Shown here: positions 25,230 through 34,195 of the stretch, piece by piece | Layout of the letters: each line of letters starts with the position of its first letter | Numbering within the stretch: the first letter of the stretch is position 1 | NCBI RefSeq assembly: GCF_003063415.1 | Contig: NZ_NESK01000021.1 | Location: 1 to 64,000 of the forward strand | Direction of reading: 5' to 3' | Origin: Limnohabitans sp. 2KL-17 | GTDB taxonomy: Bacteria > Pseudomonadota > Gammaproteobacteria > Burkholderiales > Burkholderiaceae_C | DNA: 64,000 nucleotides | Made by a program: the position numbers and the translations under genes | The notes under the pieces: model-generated | The model's input: the letters and a program-made list of their open reading frames with translations, nothing else | Databases searched by the model: none | What the model was told of the DNA's origin: nothing

Positions 25230-26303
25230 GTGCGTCAATTCAAAAGATATGGACTCATCGCAAATTTGGCTATGGTGCTGGCCTGGGGTTTGGCGGGGTG
25301 CGGGGGAGGCAGCGATGGCGATCAGAAATTACGCGTCAGCTATTCATCACTGATCTCTTTTGGTGACAGCCTCAGTGATGTCGGCACGTACAAGGTAGGT
25401 ACGGTTGCCGCGCTCGGTGGCGGCAAGTACACCGTCAACTCAGCCAGTGATAAAAACTGGACTGAACTGATTGCAGCCCAACTGGGGTTATCGGCGCCTT
25501 GCGCGGCACAAACAGGTCTCGATGGCGATGCGAGTGTCGGATTCAGCGTGCCTGTAGCCAACTTTAGCAATTGCTTCAATTACGCACAAGGTGGGTCTCG
25601 CGTCACCCATCCAGTTGGGCCAGCCAACAGGCTCCTTGCCCCTGATCCATCTGCTGCTTTAGGGCAATTGACCGTCCCCATTCTGGGTCAAATCACAACT
25701 CATTTGGTCAAAGTCAATGGCAAATTTTCTGGGACTGAACTGGTCACCGTGATGGCTGGCGCCAATGATTTGTTCATGAATTTGGGCGCAATTGGCCTCA
25801 CATTCCCTCCTGAAGCAGCGGTTACAGCCATGGGTGTCGCTGGCGCAGAGATGGCTTTTCAAATCAAAACACTCATTGTTGCCAACGGTGCCAAGTCCGT
25901 TGTTGTGCTCAATATCCCGGATGTCAAAGGCACGCCCTTTGGTCAGAGTACCGCTGCAGGCACACAAGGTCTCATAGATTTGATGGTGGCCACTTTCAAT
26001 ACCCAATTGCAAGCTGGCCTGCAAGGCACTTCGGGAGTCTTGCTGATCGATGCCTACACAGCCAGTAAAGATCAAGTTACAAACCCCACTCGTTATGGCT
26101 TAACGAACATAACGAGCCCAGCCTGTAACTTGGCGAGCCCAGGCAACCTTTTAAGTAGCTCACTGGTTTGCAATGCATCGAATATCAACGCAGGTGATGT
26201 ATCTCGCTACTTGTTTGCGGACAGCGTCCACCTCACGCCCTACGGCTATCAGTTGATGGCGCAACTGGTTGCCAAAGAACTGGTCTTGGCCAAATGGTTT
26301 TGA
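25230..26303 (+). CDS. exported lipoprotein of the SGNH/GDSL hydrolase family
   Basis: 357 residues. The signal ends in a lipobox LAGC with Cys24, followed by a GGGSDGD linker, so it is a lipid-anchored envelope protein. SGNH motifs: GDSLSDVG (block I Ser), the Gly in block II near NYAQGGSR, GANDLF (block III Asn) and DSVHLTPYGYQL (block V Asp-His). It is an esterase/lipase related to COG3240 phospholipase-type enzymes. Codon usage and AT content look more relaxed than in dacB upstream. Ribosome site AGGAG at about 25217. It precedes ompW by 27 bases, probably the same operon. Confidence 0.87.
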   Translation: MRQFKRYGLIANLAMVLAWGLAGCGGGSDGDQKLRVSYSSLISFGDSLSDVGTYKVGTVAALGGGKYTVNSASDKNWTELIAAQLGLSAPCAAQTGLDGDASVGFSVPVANFSNCFNYAQGGSRVTHPVGPANRLLAPDPSAALGQLTVPILGQITTHLVKVNGKFSGTELVTVMAGANDLFMNLGAIGLTFPPEAAVTAMGVAGAEMAFQIKTLIVANGAKSVVVLNIPDVKGTPFGQSTAAGTQGLIDLMVATFNTQLQAGLQGTSGVLLIDAYTASKDQVTNPTRYGLTNITSPACNLASPGNLLSSSLVCNASNINAGDVSRYLFADSVHLTPYGYQLMAQLVAKELVLAKWF

Positions 26304-26330
26304 GTCATTGAACCTTCAGGAGCAATACAC

Positions 26331-27017
26331 ATGAAAAATACAGCGAAGTTCGTGACTGCAACAGTTCTTTGTTTTGCCAACTATGGCGTCAGCGCCCAAT
26401 CGGCTGGCTCGTGGCTTTTTCGCATGGGTGCGACCAACGTTTCGCCCCAAGTCACAAGCGATAACATGACCGCGCCTAGCTTTTACAACATCGGTACAAC
26501 CATTGGCACCAAAACCGATGTGGGCGCAGACACCCAATTGAGTGGCGGGTTGACGTACATGTACACCGATCATTTCTCGGTGGATGTACCGATTGCGCTG
26601 CCCTTCAAGCACAAGTTGTACGGCGATGGCGCCATTGCGGGCGCCGGTCAAATCGGCAGCGTCAAAGCATTGCCTTTCACCATCTTTGGTCAATACCGCT
26701 TCAATGAAGCGAATTCAGTGTTCAGGCCTTACCTGGGATTGGGTTTGACATATGCCTACTTTTTTCACGAAGCAGGCAGCGGGTCACTCACGGCCATGAC
26801 CAATCCAGGCGGTGCAGCCACCACATTGAGCGTTGAGTCAAAGTTTGCACTGACACCCCAACTCGGCTTCACTTATGTTGTGACTGATAAATGGATGCTT
26901 GATGCGTCATTCAGCAAGACTTATCTGAAAACACGGACATCACTTTCAACAGGACAGACGATTGACACCCGACTCAACCCCAACGTGTTCAGCTTGGGAC
27001 TGGGCATGAAGTTCTGA
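26331..27017 (+). CDS. OmpW-family outer membrane protein
   Basis: 228 residues: a signal peptide ending VSAQS, then an eight-stranded barrel pattern with alternating hydrophobic residues. The OmpW marks are GSWLFRMGATNVSP at the start, DTQLSGGLTYMYTDHFSVDVPIALPFKH (key residues only), FGQYRF..NSVFRPYLGLGLTYAYFF, and a terminal aromatic (GLGMKF) as required by the Bam machinery. Small hydrophobic molecules are the usual cargo. SD TTCAGGAGC lies upstream of ATG 26331. It is followed by a strong terminator. Confidence 0.92.
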   Translation: MKNTAKFVTATVLCFANYGVSAQSAGSWLFRMGATNVSPQVTSDNMTAPSFYNIGTTIGTKTDVGADTQLSGGLTYMYTDHFSVDVPIALPFKHKLYGDGAIAGAGQIGSVKALPFTIFGQYRFNEANSVFRPYLGLGLTYAYFFHEAGSGSLTAMTNPGGAATTLSVESKFALTPQLGFTYVVTDKWMLDASFSKTYLKTRTSLSTGQTIDTRLNPNVFSLGLGMKF

Positions 27018-27038
27018 AAGCCTGATTTATACAAAAAT

Positions 27039-27063
27039 GCCCGCCCAGTGCGGGCTTTTTTTC
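27039..27063. terminator. rho-independent terminator between ompW and tsaC
   Basis: GCCCGC (27039-27044), loop CCAGT, GCGGGC (27050-27055), then a run of T. It serves the plus-strand GDSL-ompW unit. An A-run precedes the stem, so the minus-strand purE-purK-tsaC transcript could end here too. Confidence 0.85.
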
Positions 27064-27079
27064 GCCCAGCACTTAAGCC

Positions 27080-28072
27080 TCAAGCCGCCGCGCGTTGCAA
27101 CCTGTCACGAACGCCTTCCCACTCCGGGGTGTCGGGTGGGAGTTGCACCCAGATTTGCTGCACACCGCGCGCATCCAGATCTCGCAAGACACTGAACAGC
27201 GCATGCGCCGCCTGATCGGCGCTGGCGGGTTGTTGGCGCCACAACACACCAGCACCCGCGTCGGGGCGCTCTGCAGACCAAAGCCCGAGATTGTTGGCAT
27301 GTGGCCCCAGAGCTTGCAGTTTGCGGGCGATGTCTTGCGCCGACATCAGTCGCACTTTGGCGCGTGGGGCGTAATGTGATTCGAGCGTGCCTGAGGCTCG
27401 GGGCGCGGATTGGCCCATCGTTTCAATGGGCGTGTTTTTGTCCAGCACGGCCCGCCCGCAAGCGGCCTCGATCTGTACACGGGTGATTTGGCCGGGGCGC
27501 AACAACACCGGCGCACCCCGCGTGCAATCGATGATGGTGGACTCGATGCCCACATCGCATTCGCCGCCGTCCAAAATCAACAGGTCAGCACCCAACTCGG
27601 ACTGTACATGCGCTGCCGTGGTCGGGCTCACGCGGCCAAACCGGTTGGCACTGGGCGCAGAGACACCCTGCACACCGAGGGCCAGGCATGCAGTGAGCAA
27701 TGCCTGCGCCACCGGGTGCGAAGGACAACGCAAACCGATCGAATCCTGCCCACCCGCCGAGGCCGTGGCCACACCAGGCTGGCGCGGCAAGATCAGGGTG
27801 AGGGGCCCGGGCCAGAATGCCGCCATCAGGCGTTGGGCAAAGTCGGGCACCTGGGCAGCAAACAGCGGCACTTGGGTGGTGCTGGCCACATGCACGATCA
27901 GCGGGTGATCGGCAGGTCGCCCTTTGGCCTCAAAAATACGGGCCACAGCCGCATCATCGGTGGCGTTGGCGGCCAGGCCATACACGGTTTCGGTGGGCAT
28001 GCCCACCAACTGGCCCGCCTGCAAAGCCTGCGCGGCCCGGGCAATGGCCTGTTCATCTGCCGCGAGGATCAT
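27080..28072 (-). CDS. tsaC: L-threonylcarbamoyladenylate synthase (TsaC/Sua5)
   Basis: 330 residues, the long Sua5 form: an N-terminal YrdC domain (MPTETVYGLAANATDDAAV, KGRPADHPLIVHV, CPSHPVAQALL, SAPSANRFGRVSPTTAAHV) and a C-terminal Sua5 extension after about residue 205 (SGTLESHYAPRAKVRLM). It makes threonylcarbamoyl-AMP for the t6A modification. It follows purK by eight bases in the purE-purK-tsaC operon, a common arrangement in Burkholderiales. It works with TsaB encoded at 21451-22227. Confidence 0.93.
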   Translation of the reverse strand: MILAADEQAIARAAQALQAGQLVGMPTETVYGLAANATDDAAVARIFEAKGRPADHPLIVHVASTTQVPLFAAQVPDFAQRLMAAFWPGPLTLILPRQPGVATASAGGQDSIGLRCPSHPVAQALLTACLALGVQGVSAPSANRFGRVSPTTAAHVQSELGADLLILDGGECDVGIESTIIDCTRGAPVLLRPGQITRVQIEAACGRAVLDKNTPIETMGQSAPRASGTLESHYAPRAKVRLMSAQDIARKLQALGPHANNLGLWSAERPDAGAGVLWRQQPASADQAAHALFSVLRDLDARGVQQIWVQLPPDTPEWEGVRDRLQRAAA

Positions 28073-28080
28073 GGGCCGCC

Positions 28081-29322
28081 TTAAAACGCTTCGATGCCAA
28101 GCAAGGCCGCGGCTTGGAATGCCGTGGCACGCACCGCCTCCAAGCTGTCACCGGTGATGTTCAGGTGGCCCATCTTGCGCCCCGGGCGGGCCGACAACTT
28201 GCCATACAAATGCAAATGTGTGCCAGGCAGCGCCAGCACCGGCGCCCAGGCAGGACTGGTCGGACCCTTGGCCGAGGCCTCGGGCCACAGATCGCCCAGC
28301 AAGTTGAGCATGATGGCCGGTGAATGCTGGCGTGGTGGTGTCAGGGGCAGGCCTGCCAGGGTGCGCACCTGAAGCTCAAACTGCGACTGGTCGCAAGCGT
28401 TCAGGGTGTAGTGTCCGCTGTTGTGCGGGCGTGGCGCCATTTCGTTCACGACCAGCTGGCCACCTTCGAGGATGAAAAACTCCACACACAACACGCCCAC
28501 ATAATTCAGGCCCTCGGCGATGGCCCGGGTGGCTTGCACCGCTTGCACGGCCAAGTCGGCGGGCACGGCACCTTCGTACACGCTGGTCACGGCCAGAATG
28601 CCCTCGCGGTGCAGGTTCAGCTGCACCGGAAAATTCACCATCTGCCCATCGGCACCCCGCGCCACGATGACCGAGCACTCGGCTTGCAGCGGCAGCATTT
28701 TTTCCAGCACGCAGGGCACGCTTTTCAGTTCAGCCCAAGCAGCGGCCAGGGCTTCGCGGTTTTTAACGCGGATCTGGCCTTTGCCGTCGTAGCCCATGCG
28801 CGAGGTTTTCAGGATGCCCGGAAAGAGGTCTGCCTTCACGCTCATCGCTTCGCCCGCAGCGCCGTCCCCTGAGGGGTTGTTTGGCTGGCCCAGTAAGGCC
28901 GCAAGTTGCGCGGGCGTCTCGATCAGGGCGTGCGGGGCCACCGGCACACCACAACGCACAAAGTGGGCTTTTTCGGCGGCGCGGTCTTGTGCAATGGCCA
29001 CAGCATCGGCGCTGGGGGCCACGGGGCGGTGAGCGCCCAGTGTGGTCAAGGCAGGCGCGGGCACGTTTTCAAATTCGGTGGTGATGGCAGCGCAGCGCTG
29101 CATCAATTGCGCCAAGCCCTGTTCATGGAGGTAATCGGTCTGGATGTGGTGGTGGCTGACCAGGCCCGCCGGACTGGCGGCATCGGGGTCGAGCACGGCA
29201 GTAAAGTAACCCATGGCCTGCGCAGCCTGCACAAACATGCGCCCCAGCTGGCCCCCACCCATCACCCCCAGGGTAGCAGGCTGGCCATTGACCAGGGCGC
29301 CCGGCAAGATGGCCCGGCTCAT
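28081..29322 (-). CDS. purK: N5-carboxyaminoimidazole ribonucleotide synthase
   Basis: 413 residues, ATP-grasp fold. [17 protein letters not shown] is the N-terminal nucleotide-binding turn; [20 protein letters not shown] is the ATP-grasp loop and [23 protein letters not shown] carries metal/ATP contacts (family-typical NEMAPRxHNSGH). It converts AIR to N5-CAIR in purine synthesis. Its ATG overlaps the purE stop (ATGA). The middle region ([18 protein letters not shown]) is somewhat longer than in E. coli PurK, which is common in this family. Confidence 0.94.
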   Translation of the reverse strand: MSRAILPGALVNGQPATLGVMGGGQLGRMFVQAAQAMGYFTAVLDPDAASPAGLVSHHHIQTDYLHEQGLAQLMQRCAAITTEFENVPAPALTTLGAHRPVAPSADAVAIAQDRAAEKAHFVRCGVPVAPHALIETPAQLAALLGQPNNPSGDGAAGEAMSVKADLFPGILKTSRMGYDGKGQIRVKNREALAAAWAELKSVPCVLEKMLPLQAECSVIVARGADGQMVNFPVQLNLHREGILAVTSVYEGAVPADLAVQAVQATRAIAEGLNYVGVLCVEFFILEGGQLVVNEMAPRPHNSGHYTLNACDQSQFELQVRTLAGLPLTPPRQHSPAIMLNLLGDLWPEASAKGPTSPAWAPVLALPGTHLHLYGKLSARPGRKMGHLNITGDSLEAVRATAFQAAALLGIEAF

Positions 29323-29831
29323 GCGGCCCCCAGCACGGGCGACAAAGGCGGCAAACTCATGGCGCGTGCGGCTTCGGTTTGTTGGGCGCGAAAGGCTTCG
29401 AGCTTTTGGCGCAGGGCCGGATCGTGGTTGGCCAGCATGGCCACGGCAAACAGGGCGGCATTGGCCGCGCCTGCAGCACCGATGGCAAAGGTCGCCACGG
29501 GCACGCCTTTGGGCATTTGCACCATGCTGTACAGCGAATCCACACCCGACAGGGCCTTGGTCTGGACCGGCACGCCAAGGACGGGCACCCCGGTTTTGGC
29601 GGCGATCATGCCGGGCAAATGGGCTGCACCGCCTGCGCCCGCGATGATGGCCTGCAAACCCCGCTCAGCGGCGCTTTGTGCATAGGCGAACATATCGTCC
29701 GGCATTCTGTGGGCTGAAACCACACGGGCATCGTGAGGGATGCCAAACTGTTGGAGAATCTGGACTGCGTGTTGCATGGTGTCCCAGTCGGAGCTGGAAC
29801 CCATGACGACGCCGATGAGCGCTTGAGTCAT
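29319..29831 (-). CDS. purE: N5-carboxyaminoimidazole ribonucleotide mutase
   Basis: 170 residues. [17 protein letters not shown] is the N-terminal signature; [12 protein letters not shown] carries the catalytic histidine; [25 protein letters not shown] is the class I PurE loop. It rearranges N5-CAIR to CAIR. ATG 29831 is used; an in-frame extension to 29933 has no family likeness. First gene of purE-purK-tsaC and divergent from the thioredoxin-like gene at 29913. In related genomes purC usually directly precedes purE; here about 5.4 kb lie between them. Confidence 0.94.
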   Translation of the reverse strand: MTQALIGVVMGSSSDWDTMQHAVQILQQFGIPHDARVVSAHRMPDDMFAYAQSAAERGLQAIIAGAGGAAHLPGMIAAKTGVPVLGVPVQTKALSGVDSLYSMVQMPKGVPVATFAIGAAGAANAALFAVAMLANHDPALRQKLEAFRAQQTEAARAMSLPPLSPVLGAA

Positions 29832-29912
29832 TGGGTGCTTTTCGTGATCAATGCTGAATTTTAAGGTTTCGCTCCACCCGGAGCCGAAACACAACCCGGA
29901 ACACTGCCCGCC

Positions 29913-30866
29913 ATGATGGACGTCACGATACAAAACTTTGAAGCCGAGGTGATTGCCGCCTCAATGACTACCCCCGTGTTGGTCGACTTTTGGGCGCCCT
30001 GGTGCGGTCCTTGCAAATCGCTGGGCCCCGTCCTCGAAAAAGTGGAAACCGCTTACGAAGGCCGCTTCAAGCTGGTCAAGATCAACTCCGATGAAGAACA
30101 GCAACTGGCCCAGGCCTTTGGCATCAAAAGCATCCCAACCTGCGTCCTGCTGATGAATGGCCAGCCGGTTGATGGTTTCATGGGTGCCTTGCCAGAAGGC
30201 CAGGTCAAGCAGTTCCTGGACAAGCACCTGCCAGCCGAAACCGAGTTACAAGCCCAGGCAGCCGCCCAAGAAGCCCAGCAACATCTGGAAGCAGGCGACG
30301 CGCACAGCGCCCGCGCCGCCTTGGAGCAGGCTCTGGCCACGGACCCCGGCAACGACGACGCCCGCTTTGACTTGGTCAAGCTGCTGATTGGCCTGGGCGA
30401 ACTGGCCGAAGCCGCCGCCTTGCTGGCCCCGGCCATGTCCCGCATCCCAGTACCGCTGCGCTTTGAGGCCCAAACCCACTGGCTCAACGCCCTGGAATTC
30501 GTCACCACCGACCCGCGTGGTCAGTGGGAACTGGCCCAATTTGACGAACTGATTAGCCAAAACAAGCGCGACTTTGAAACCCGCTTTGCCAAAAGCCGTC
30601 TGCTGATCGCCGTAGGCCAGTGGGAAGCGGCCATGGACGAGTTGCTGGAAATCATCATGCGCGACAAAAAATGGGATGACGAAGCCCCGCGTAAAACCTT
30701 CGTCGCCCTGCTGGAGCTGATGACGCCGCCCAAATCCAAAGCGCAAGACGCCACCGGCAAATCGGCTGGCGGCATCGAACTGATGGGCAAAGCTGCGCTT
30801 CAAGAAGATCCGCACATGGCCATGATCTCCAGCTACCGGCGCAAGCTGAGCATGATGCTGAACTGA
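29913..30866 (+). CDS. thioredoxin-TPR protein (CnoX/YbbN type chaperedoxin)
   Basis: 317 residues. A thioredoxin domain (1-110) with active site WAPWCGPCK is followed by a helical TPR-like part: [44 protein letters not shown], and [17 protein letters not shown]. This two-domain layout is that of CnoX, which protects oxidised proteins and hands them to GroEL. Unlike E. coli CnoX it keeps a true CGPC centre, so it is probably redox-active. It lies 56 bases upstream of the ECF sigma gene, and its own promoter must lie in the 81 bases shared with purE. Confidence 0.88.
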   Translation: MMDVTIQNFEAEVIAASMTTPVLVDFWAPWCGPCKSLGPVLEKVETAYEGRFKLVKINSDEEQQLAQAFGIKSIPTCVLLMNGQPVDGFMGALPEGQVKQFLDKHLPAETELQAQAAAQEAQQHLEAGDAHSARAALEQALATDPGNDDARFDLVKLLIGLGELAEAAALLAPAMSRIPVPLRFEAQTHWLNALEFVTTDPRGQWELAQFDELISQNKRDFETRFAKSRLLIAVGQWEAAMDELLEIIMRDKKWDDEAPRKTFVALLELMTPPKSKAQDATGKSAGGIELMGKAALQEDPHMAMISSYRRKLSMMLN

Positions 30867-30922
30867 CAATTGCCGTTAGACTCCTCCGGCAAACACCACG
30901 ACACACACCCTGGCCCCACGGC

Positions 30923-31558
30923 ATGAAACTGACCTCTGAAAGCACCGACACGCCCTCCCCTCAGCCGCCACCCAGCCACTCGGAAAATCGGCCATCCCCG
31001 CTTGAGTTTGAGCGCCAACTTGTGGCCTTGCGCTCAGACCTGTTGCGTTTTGCGCGCCTGCAATTGCGCAACGACACCTGGGCCGAGGATGCGGTGTCTG
31101 AGACCTTGTTGGCCGCACTGACCAAGCCGCAAGCCTTCCAGGGACGCTCGCAGCTCAAAACGTGGTTGATCGGTATCTTGAAGTACAAGGTCATAGACGG
31201 GCTACGCCAACGTGGGCGCGAAGTGGTGCTCGACAGCGGTTCAGAGGACGAGCATGCCGACCCCCTGGAACACATGGCTTTCACGGCCAACGGGCACTTT
31301 GCCCATGCACCCGCTGATTGGGGTAACCCCGAACAGGAACTGGGCTCGCAGCAATTCATGCAAGTGATGGAGGCTTGCACCCAAAAGCTGCCCCCGGTCC
31401 AAGCGCGTTTGTTTCTCATGCGGGAGTGGCTGGAGATGTCCTGTGAAGAAATTTGTAAGGAGCTGGCGTTGACACCGACCAACTTGTACGTCCAGTTGCA
31501 CCGCGCACGCCTGCGCTTGCGTGAATGTCTGGAACTGAACTGGTTTGCAAGTCCATGA
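30923..31558 (+). CDS. ECF-type sigma-70 family sigma factor
   Basis: 211 residues. Region 2 is FARLQLRNDTWAEDAVSETLLAAL...GRSQLKTWLIGILKYKVIDGLRQ; region 4 is LPPVQARLFLMREWLEMSCEEICKELALTPTNLYVQLHRARLRLRECL (key parts only). The spacer between them is long and acidic (SGSEDEHADPLEHM). It resembles the neisserial RpoE/Ecf sigma factor that, with its anti-sigma factor MseR, controls methionine sulfoxide reductase. Here the anti-sigma, msrB and msrA genes follow directly. The stop overlaps the anti-sigma start (ATGA). It probably directs transcription from the motif shared by the promoters at 31810 and 33074. Confidence 0.9.
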   Translation: MKLTSESTDTPSPQPPPSHSENRPSPLEFERQLVALRSDLLRFARLQLRNDTWAEDAVSETLLAALTKPQAFQGRSQLKTWLIGILKYKVIDGLRQRGREVVLDSGSEDEHADPLEHMAFTANGHFAHAPADWGNPEQELGSQQFMQVMEACTQKLPPVQARLFLMREWLEMSCEEICKELALTPTNLYVQLHRARLRLRECLELNWFASP

Positions 31559-31773
31559 ACTCCTTGATCTCACACATCCCATTTCGGCGCAGTTGCAAAG
31601 AAGTGGTGGCCTTGGTCATCGCGCAAGAAGACCGGGAACTGCCTTGGACCGATCGATGGGCTTTGCGCGTGCACCTGTCCATCTGCAAGACTTGCCCTGT
31701 CTTTCGCCGGCAAGTGCTGACCCTGCGCAACGCAATGAAGCAATGGCGCCATTACGGCTCTGACGACATCTGA
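31555..31773 (+). CDS. zinc-finger (ZAS-type) anti-sigma factor
   Basis: 72 residues, no membrane segment. The zinc anti-sigma pattern is visible: Cys14 (RRSCKEVVALVIAQED), then His40-x3-Cys44-x2-Cys47 (VHLSICKTC). Such a cluster releases the sigma factor when its cysteines are oxidised, which would make this the sensor of the system. It overlaps the sigma gene by four bases, giving 1:1 coupled synthesis. The same layout is known from neisserial MseR. An upstream in-frame TTG at 31525 lies inside the sigma gene and is rejected. Confidence 0.85.
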   Translation: MNSLISHIPFRRSCKEVVALVIAQEDRELPWTDRWALRVHLSICKTCPVFRRQVLTLRNAMKQWRHYGSDDI

Positions 31774-31809
31774 AAGTCACGAAGTTTCCCCCTGGCAACA
31801 GGGCAGCTC

Positions 31810-31837
31810 TTGTAAGAATTTCTCGGTGCGCCCGACT
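31810..31837 (+). promoter_or_regulatory. candidate ECF promoter of msrB-msrA (TTGTAAGA-N15-CGACT)
   Basis: TTGTAAGA at 31810-31817 and CGACT at 31833-31837 are spaced by 15 bases. The same two blocks with the same spacing occur before the catalase-like gene (33074-33101). The putative -10 lies 40 bases from the msrB ATG. No standard sigma-70 promoter is obvious here, so recognition by the adjacent ECF factor is likely. Confidence 0.6.
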
Positions 31838-31877
31838 GAAGTACATCCCTGTGTTGCACTTTAGGATTTAAACCACC

Positions 31878-32375
31878 ATGAAAAAACGTCAACTGTTCAA
31901 ATATCTTGCCACCTTGGGCGCTGCCTTGGTTTTACCCCGACTGGCCGCCAGCCAGAACCCTGGACAGCTGGTGAAGGACAAGGCCCAGTGGCGGCGTCTC
32001 CTGCCCCCCAGCGCCTATGGGGTGCTGTTTGAACATGGCACCGAAATGGCAGGCACCAGCGGGCTGAATTCGGAAAAACGCCCAGGCACCTATGTCTGTG
32101 CCGCTTGCAAGCTGCCTTTGTTCGATGCCGCCCACAAATACGACAGCGGCACGGGCTGGCCCAGTTTTTATCAGCCTTTGACGGCCGCCTTGGGCACCAG
32201 CACGGATTTCAAACTCTTTGTCCCCCGCACCGAATACCACTGCCTGCGTTGCGGGGGCCACCAAGGCCACGTTTTCAACGACGGGCCCCAGCCCACGGGC
32301 AAACGCTACTGCAACAACGGCGTTGCATTGGATTTTGTGCCGCTTGGCCAAGCCCTGCCCGCGTTGCGCTCCTGA
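31878..32375 (+). CDS. msrB: exported peptide-methionine (R)-S-oxide reductase
   Basis: 165 residues. The N-terminal KKRQLFKYLATLGAALVLPRLAAS is a basic-hydrophobic export signal, so the enzyme should be periplasmic. Zinc cysteines are CAAC and CLRC. The catalytic cysteine, Cys145, lies in RYCNNGVALDF; most MsrB proteins read RYCxNSxxL, so Gly replaces Ser here. YDSGTGWPSFY is the substrate loop. It repairs the R form of methionine sulfoxide in envelope proteins. It lies 16 bases upstream of msrA and downstream of the sigma/anti-sigma pair; a candidate ECF promoter is at 31810. Confidence 0.9.
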   Translation: MKKRQLFKYLATLGAALVLPRLAASQNPGQLVKDKAQWRRLLPPSAYGVLFEHGTEMAGTSGLNSEKRPGTYVCAACKLPLFDAAHKYDSGTGWPSFYQPLTAALGTSTDFKLFVPRTEYHCLRCGGHQGHVFNDGPQPTGKRYCNNGVALDFVPLGQALPALRS

Positions 32376-32391
32376 AGATCGGAGACTGCAC

Positions 32392-33009
32392 ATGTTCCAA
32401 ACTCACATTTGGCGTCAAATGGCTGGCGCCTTGGGCGCCATTGGTCTGCTCGGCGGACTGCACTTTGCCCAAGCACAAACCCCGGACCCCAAAGCCACGG
32501 CCATTTTTGCCGGCGGATGTTTTTGGTGTATCGAAAAAGACTTTGAAAAACTCCCTGGGGTTTTGGAGGCCGAGTCCGGCTACACAGCAGGCAAAACAAC
32601 ACAGCCCACCTATGCACAAGTGGGCACCGGCCGAACGGGTCACACCGAGGCCGTTCGCCTGACCTACGACCCGAGCGTGGTCTCGTATGCACAGTTGGTG
32701 GAATATTTTTGGCGCCACATCGACCCAACCGTGAAAGACCGTCAATTTTGCGATGCAGGTTCGCAGTACCGCAGTGGCATTTACTGGCAATCCGAGGCCG
32801 AAAAAAAGGTGGTCGAGGCGAGTTTGGATCGGCTCAAAAAGAGCGGCCGCTTCTCAGTGATCCACACCGAAATTGCCCCTGCCAGCCCTTTTTGGTTGGC
32901 CGAGGACTACCACCAAGACTATTACAAGAAAAACCCTTTGCGCTACAACTACTACAGACAAAGTTGTGGCCGCGATGCCCGTGTTCAACAACTCTGGGGG
33001 ACCCCATGA
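32392..33009 (+). CDS. msrA: exported peptide-methionine (S)-S-oxide reductase
   Basis: 205 residues. The signal peptide ends near LHFAQAQ (residue 29), placing it in the periplasm. The catalytic motif is GGCFWC with Cys43; SGYTAGKTTQPTYAQVGTGRTGH and FWRHIDPT are the family's further signatures, and the resolving cysteine is in YYRQSCGRDAR. It repairs the S form, complementing MsrB encoded 16 bases upstream. Periplasmic MsrA plus MsrB as separate chains differs from the fused neisserial MsrAB, but the function is the same. ATG 32392 is preceded by ATCGGAGA. Confidence 0.92.
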   Translation: MFQTHIWRQMAGALGAIGLLGGLHFAQAQTPDPKATAIFAGGCFWCIEKDFEKLPGVLEAESGYTAGKTTQPTYAQVGTGRTGHTEAVRLTYDPSVVSYAQLVEYFWRHIDPTVKDRQFCDAGSQYRSGIYWQSEAEKKVVEASLDRLKKSGRFSVIHTEIAPASPFWLAEDYHQDYYKKNPLRYNYYRQSCGRDARVQQLWGTP

Positions 33010-33073
33010 TCGGGCGTATTGACCAACAACCCTTCGCACTAAAAAATTAACTTTTAAATTATTTAAGTCAATT

Positions 33074-33101
33074 TTGTAATAAATAATAAGTATTATCGAC
33101 T
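33074..33101 (+). promoter_or_regulatory. candidate ECF promoter of the catalase-related gene (TTGTAATA-N15-CGACT)
   Basis: TTGTAATA (33074-33081) and CGACT (33097-33101) with a 15-base gap match the msrB promoter candidate. They sit in a strikingly AT-rich stretch (33040-33100), 65 bases before the gene start. Downstream, GGGGCAA and TTGTCCC (33110-33125) form a small inverted repeat in the leader. Confidence 0.6.
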
Positions 33102-33166
33102 TAGTAAGAGGGGCAATTTTGTCCCTTCATTGCTGATTTTTATTTGACCTCAATAGGAGATTGACC

Positions 33167-34183
33167 ATGCACCTTTCTTTTCCAACCGCATTCGTTCTTG
33201 CCGTGCCCAGTCTTTTGATGGGTTTGAGCGCACAAGCCCAAACCATGGCCAATGCCAACGACCCCAACGCCTTCATCAACCAGTTTGAAGCCACTTTTGG
33301 CAAATTTGAAGGTCATCGCCGCTCGGGTGCCAAAGGCATCTGCGCCACAGGCGAATTTGTGGGCACCTCGGAGGCGCGCAATTTATCCTCCGCCAGTGTT
33401 TTTGCAGGCAAACCCATCCCCGTGGTCGTGCGTTTTTCGGTCGGCGGCGCCAACCCCAAAGCCCCCGACAACGCCAAGTCGCAACGCAATTTGGCTCTGG
33501 CGTTCAATTTGTCCAACGGTGAGCAGTGGTTGATGGGCAACATTTCCGCCCCGGTCTTCGGGGCTTCCACACCCGAACAGTTTTTGGCATTGATTGCTTC
33601 GCGCCAACCCGACCCGGCCACCAAAATGCCAGACCCAGCCAAGGTCAAAGCCTTCAACGATGCCAACCCCGAAATTCTTTTGCTGCCCAAGTTCTTGGCC
33701 TCACAGCCGGTACCCGCCAGTTATGCCAGCATCAATTACTGGGGTGTTCACGCCTTCGGCTTGGTCAACACAGCAGGTGCAACCCAGTATGGCAAATGGG
33801 TGTTTGAACCCGTCGCTGGCGTGCAAGGCTTGAGCGATGAAGAGGCCAAAGCCAAAGGCCCGCAATTCTTGTTTGACGACCTGCGTGAACGGGTCAAGGC
33901 TGGCAACGTGGCCTTCAACTTCAATTTTGAATTGGCGCAAGCGGGCGACAAAATTGACAGCGCCACCACGCCCCTGCCCGAGGGCCGCAAGAAGGTCAAC
34001 CTGGGTCAACTCAAAGTCACCTCGGTTTCCTCAGACGGCGGCGGTGCCTGTTTGACCACCAATTACAACCCCAACGTCATGCCCAAGGGCGTTGTGCCGT
34101 CTGCCGATCCCATGATTGCAGCCCGTGCCGCGCCCTACGCCATCTCTTTGAGCCGTCGCTTGACGGAAGGCGCCAAACAGTAA
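33167..34183 (+). CDS. exported catalase-related peroxidase (SrpA-like)
   Basis: 338 residues. The signal peptide is cleaved near LSAQAQT (residue 25). The body is the minimal heme-catalase core: GHRRSGAKGICATGEFVGT, VRFSVGGANPKAPDN, SINYWGVHAFGLVN and FLFDDLRERV. It lacks the long C-terminal and wrapping arms of true catalases, as in SrpA/KatA-related peroxidases. It probably reduces organic or hydrogen peroxide in the periplasm using heme. ATG 33167 follows the ribosome site AGGAGA (33155-33160). It has a promoter motif matching that of msrB, so it belongs to the same regulon. Confidence 0.87.
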   Translation: MHLSFPTAFVLAVPSLLMGLSAQAQTMANANDPNAFINQFEATFGKFEGHRRSGAKGICATGEFVGTSEARNLSSASVFAGKPIPVVVRFSVGGANPKAPDNAKSQRNLALAFNLSNGEQWLMGNISAPVFGASTPEQFLALIASRQPDPATKMPDPAKVKAFNDANPEILLLPKFLASQPVPASYASINYWGVHAFGLVNTAGATQYGKWVFEPVAGVQGLSDEEAKAKGPQFLFDDLRERVKAGNVAFNFNFELAQAGDKIDSATTPLPEGRKKVNLGQLKVTSVSSDGGGACLTTNYNPNVMPKGVVPSADPMIAARAAPYAISLSRRLTEGAKQ

Positions 34184-34195
34184 GACCCGTGTCAC

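Noticed and set aside
30867..30922. Third copy of the TTGTAAnA-N15-CGACT motif before the sigma gene
   Set aside because: GTTAGA and CGAC are present but the spacing is 18 and the -35 block does not match.
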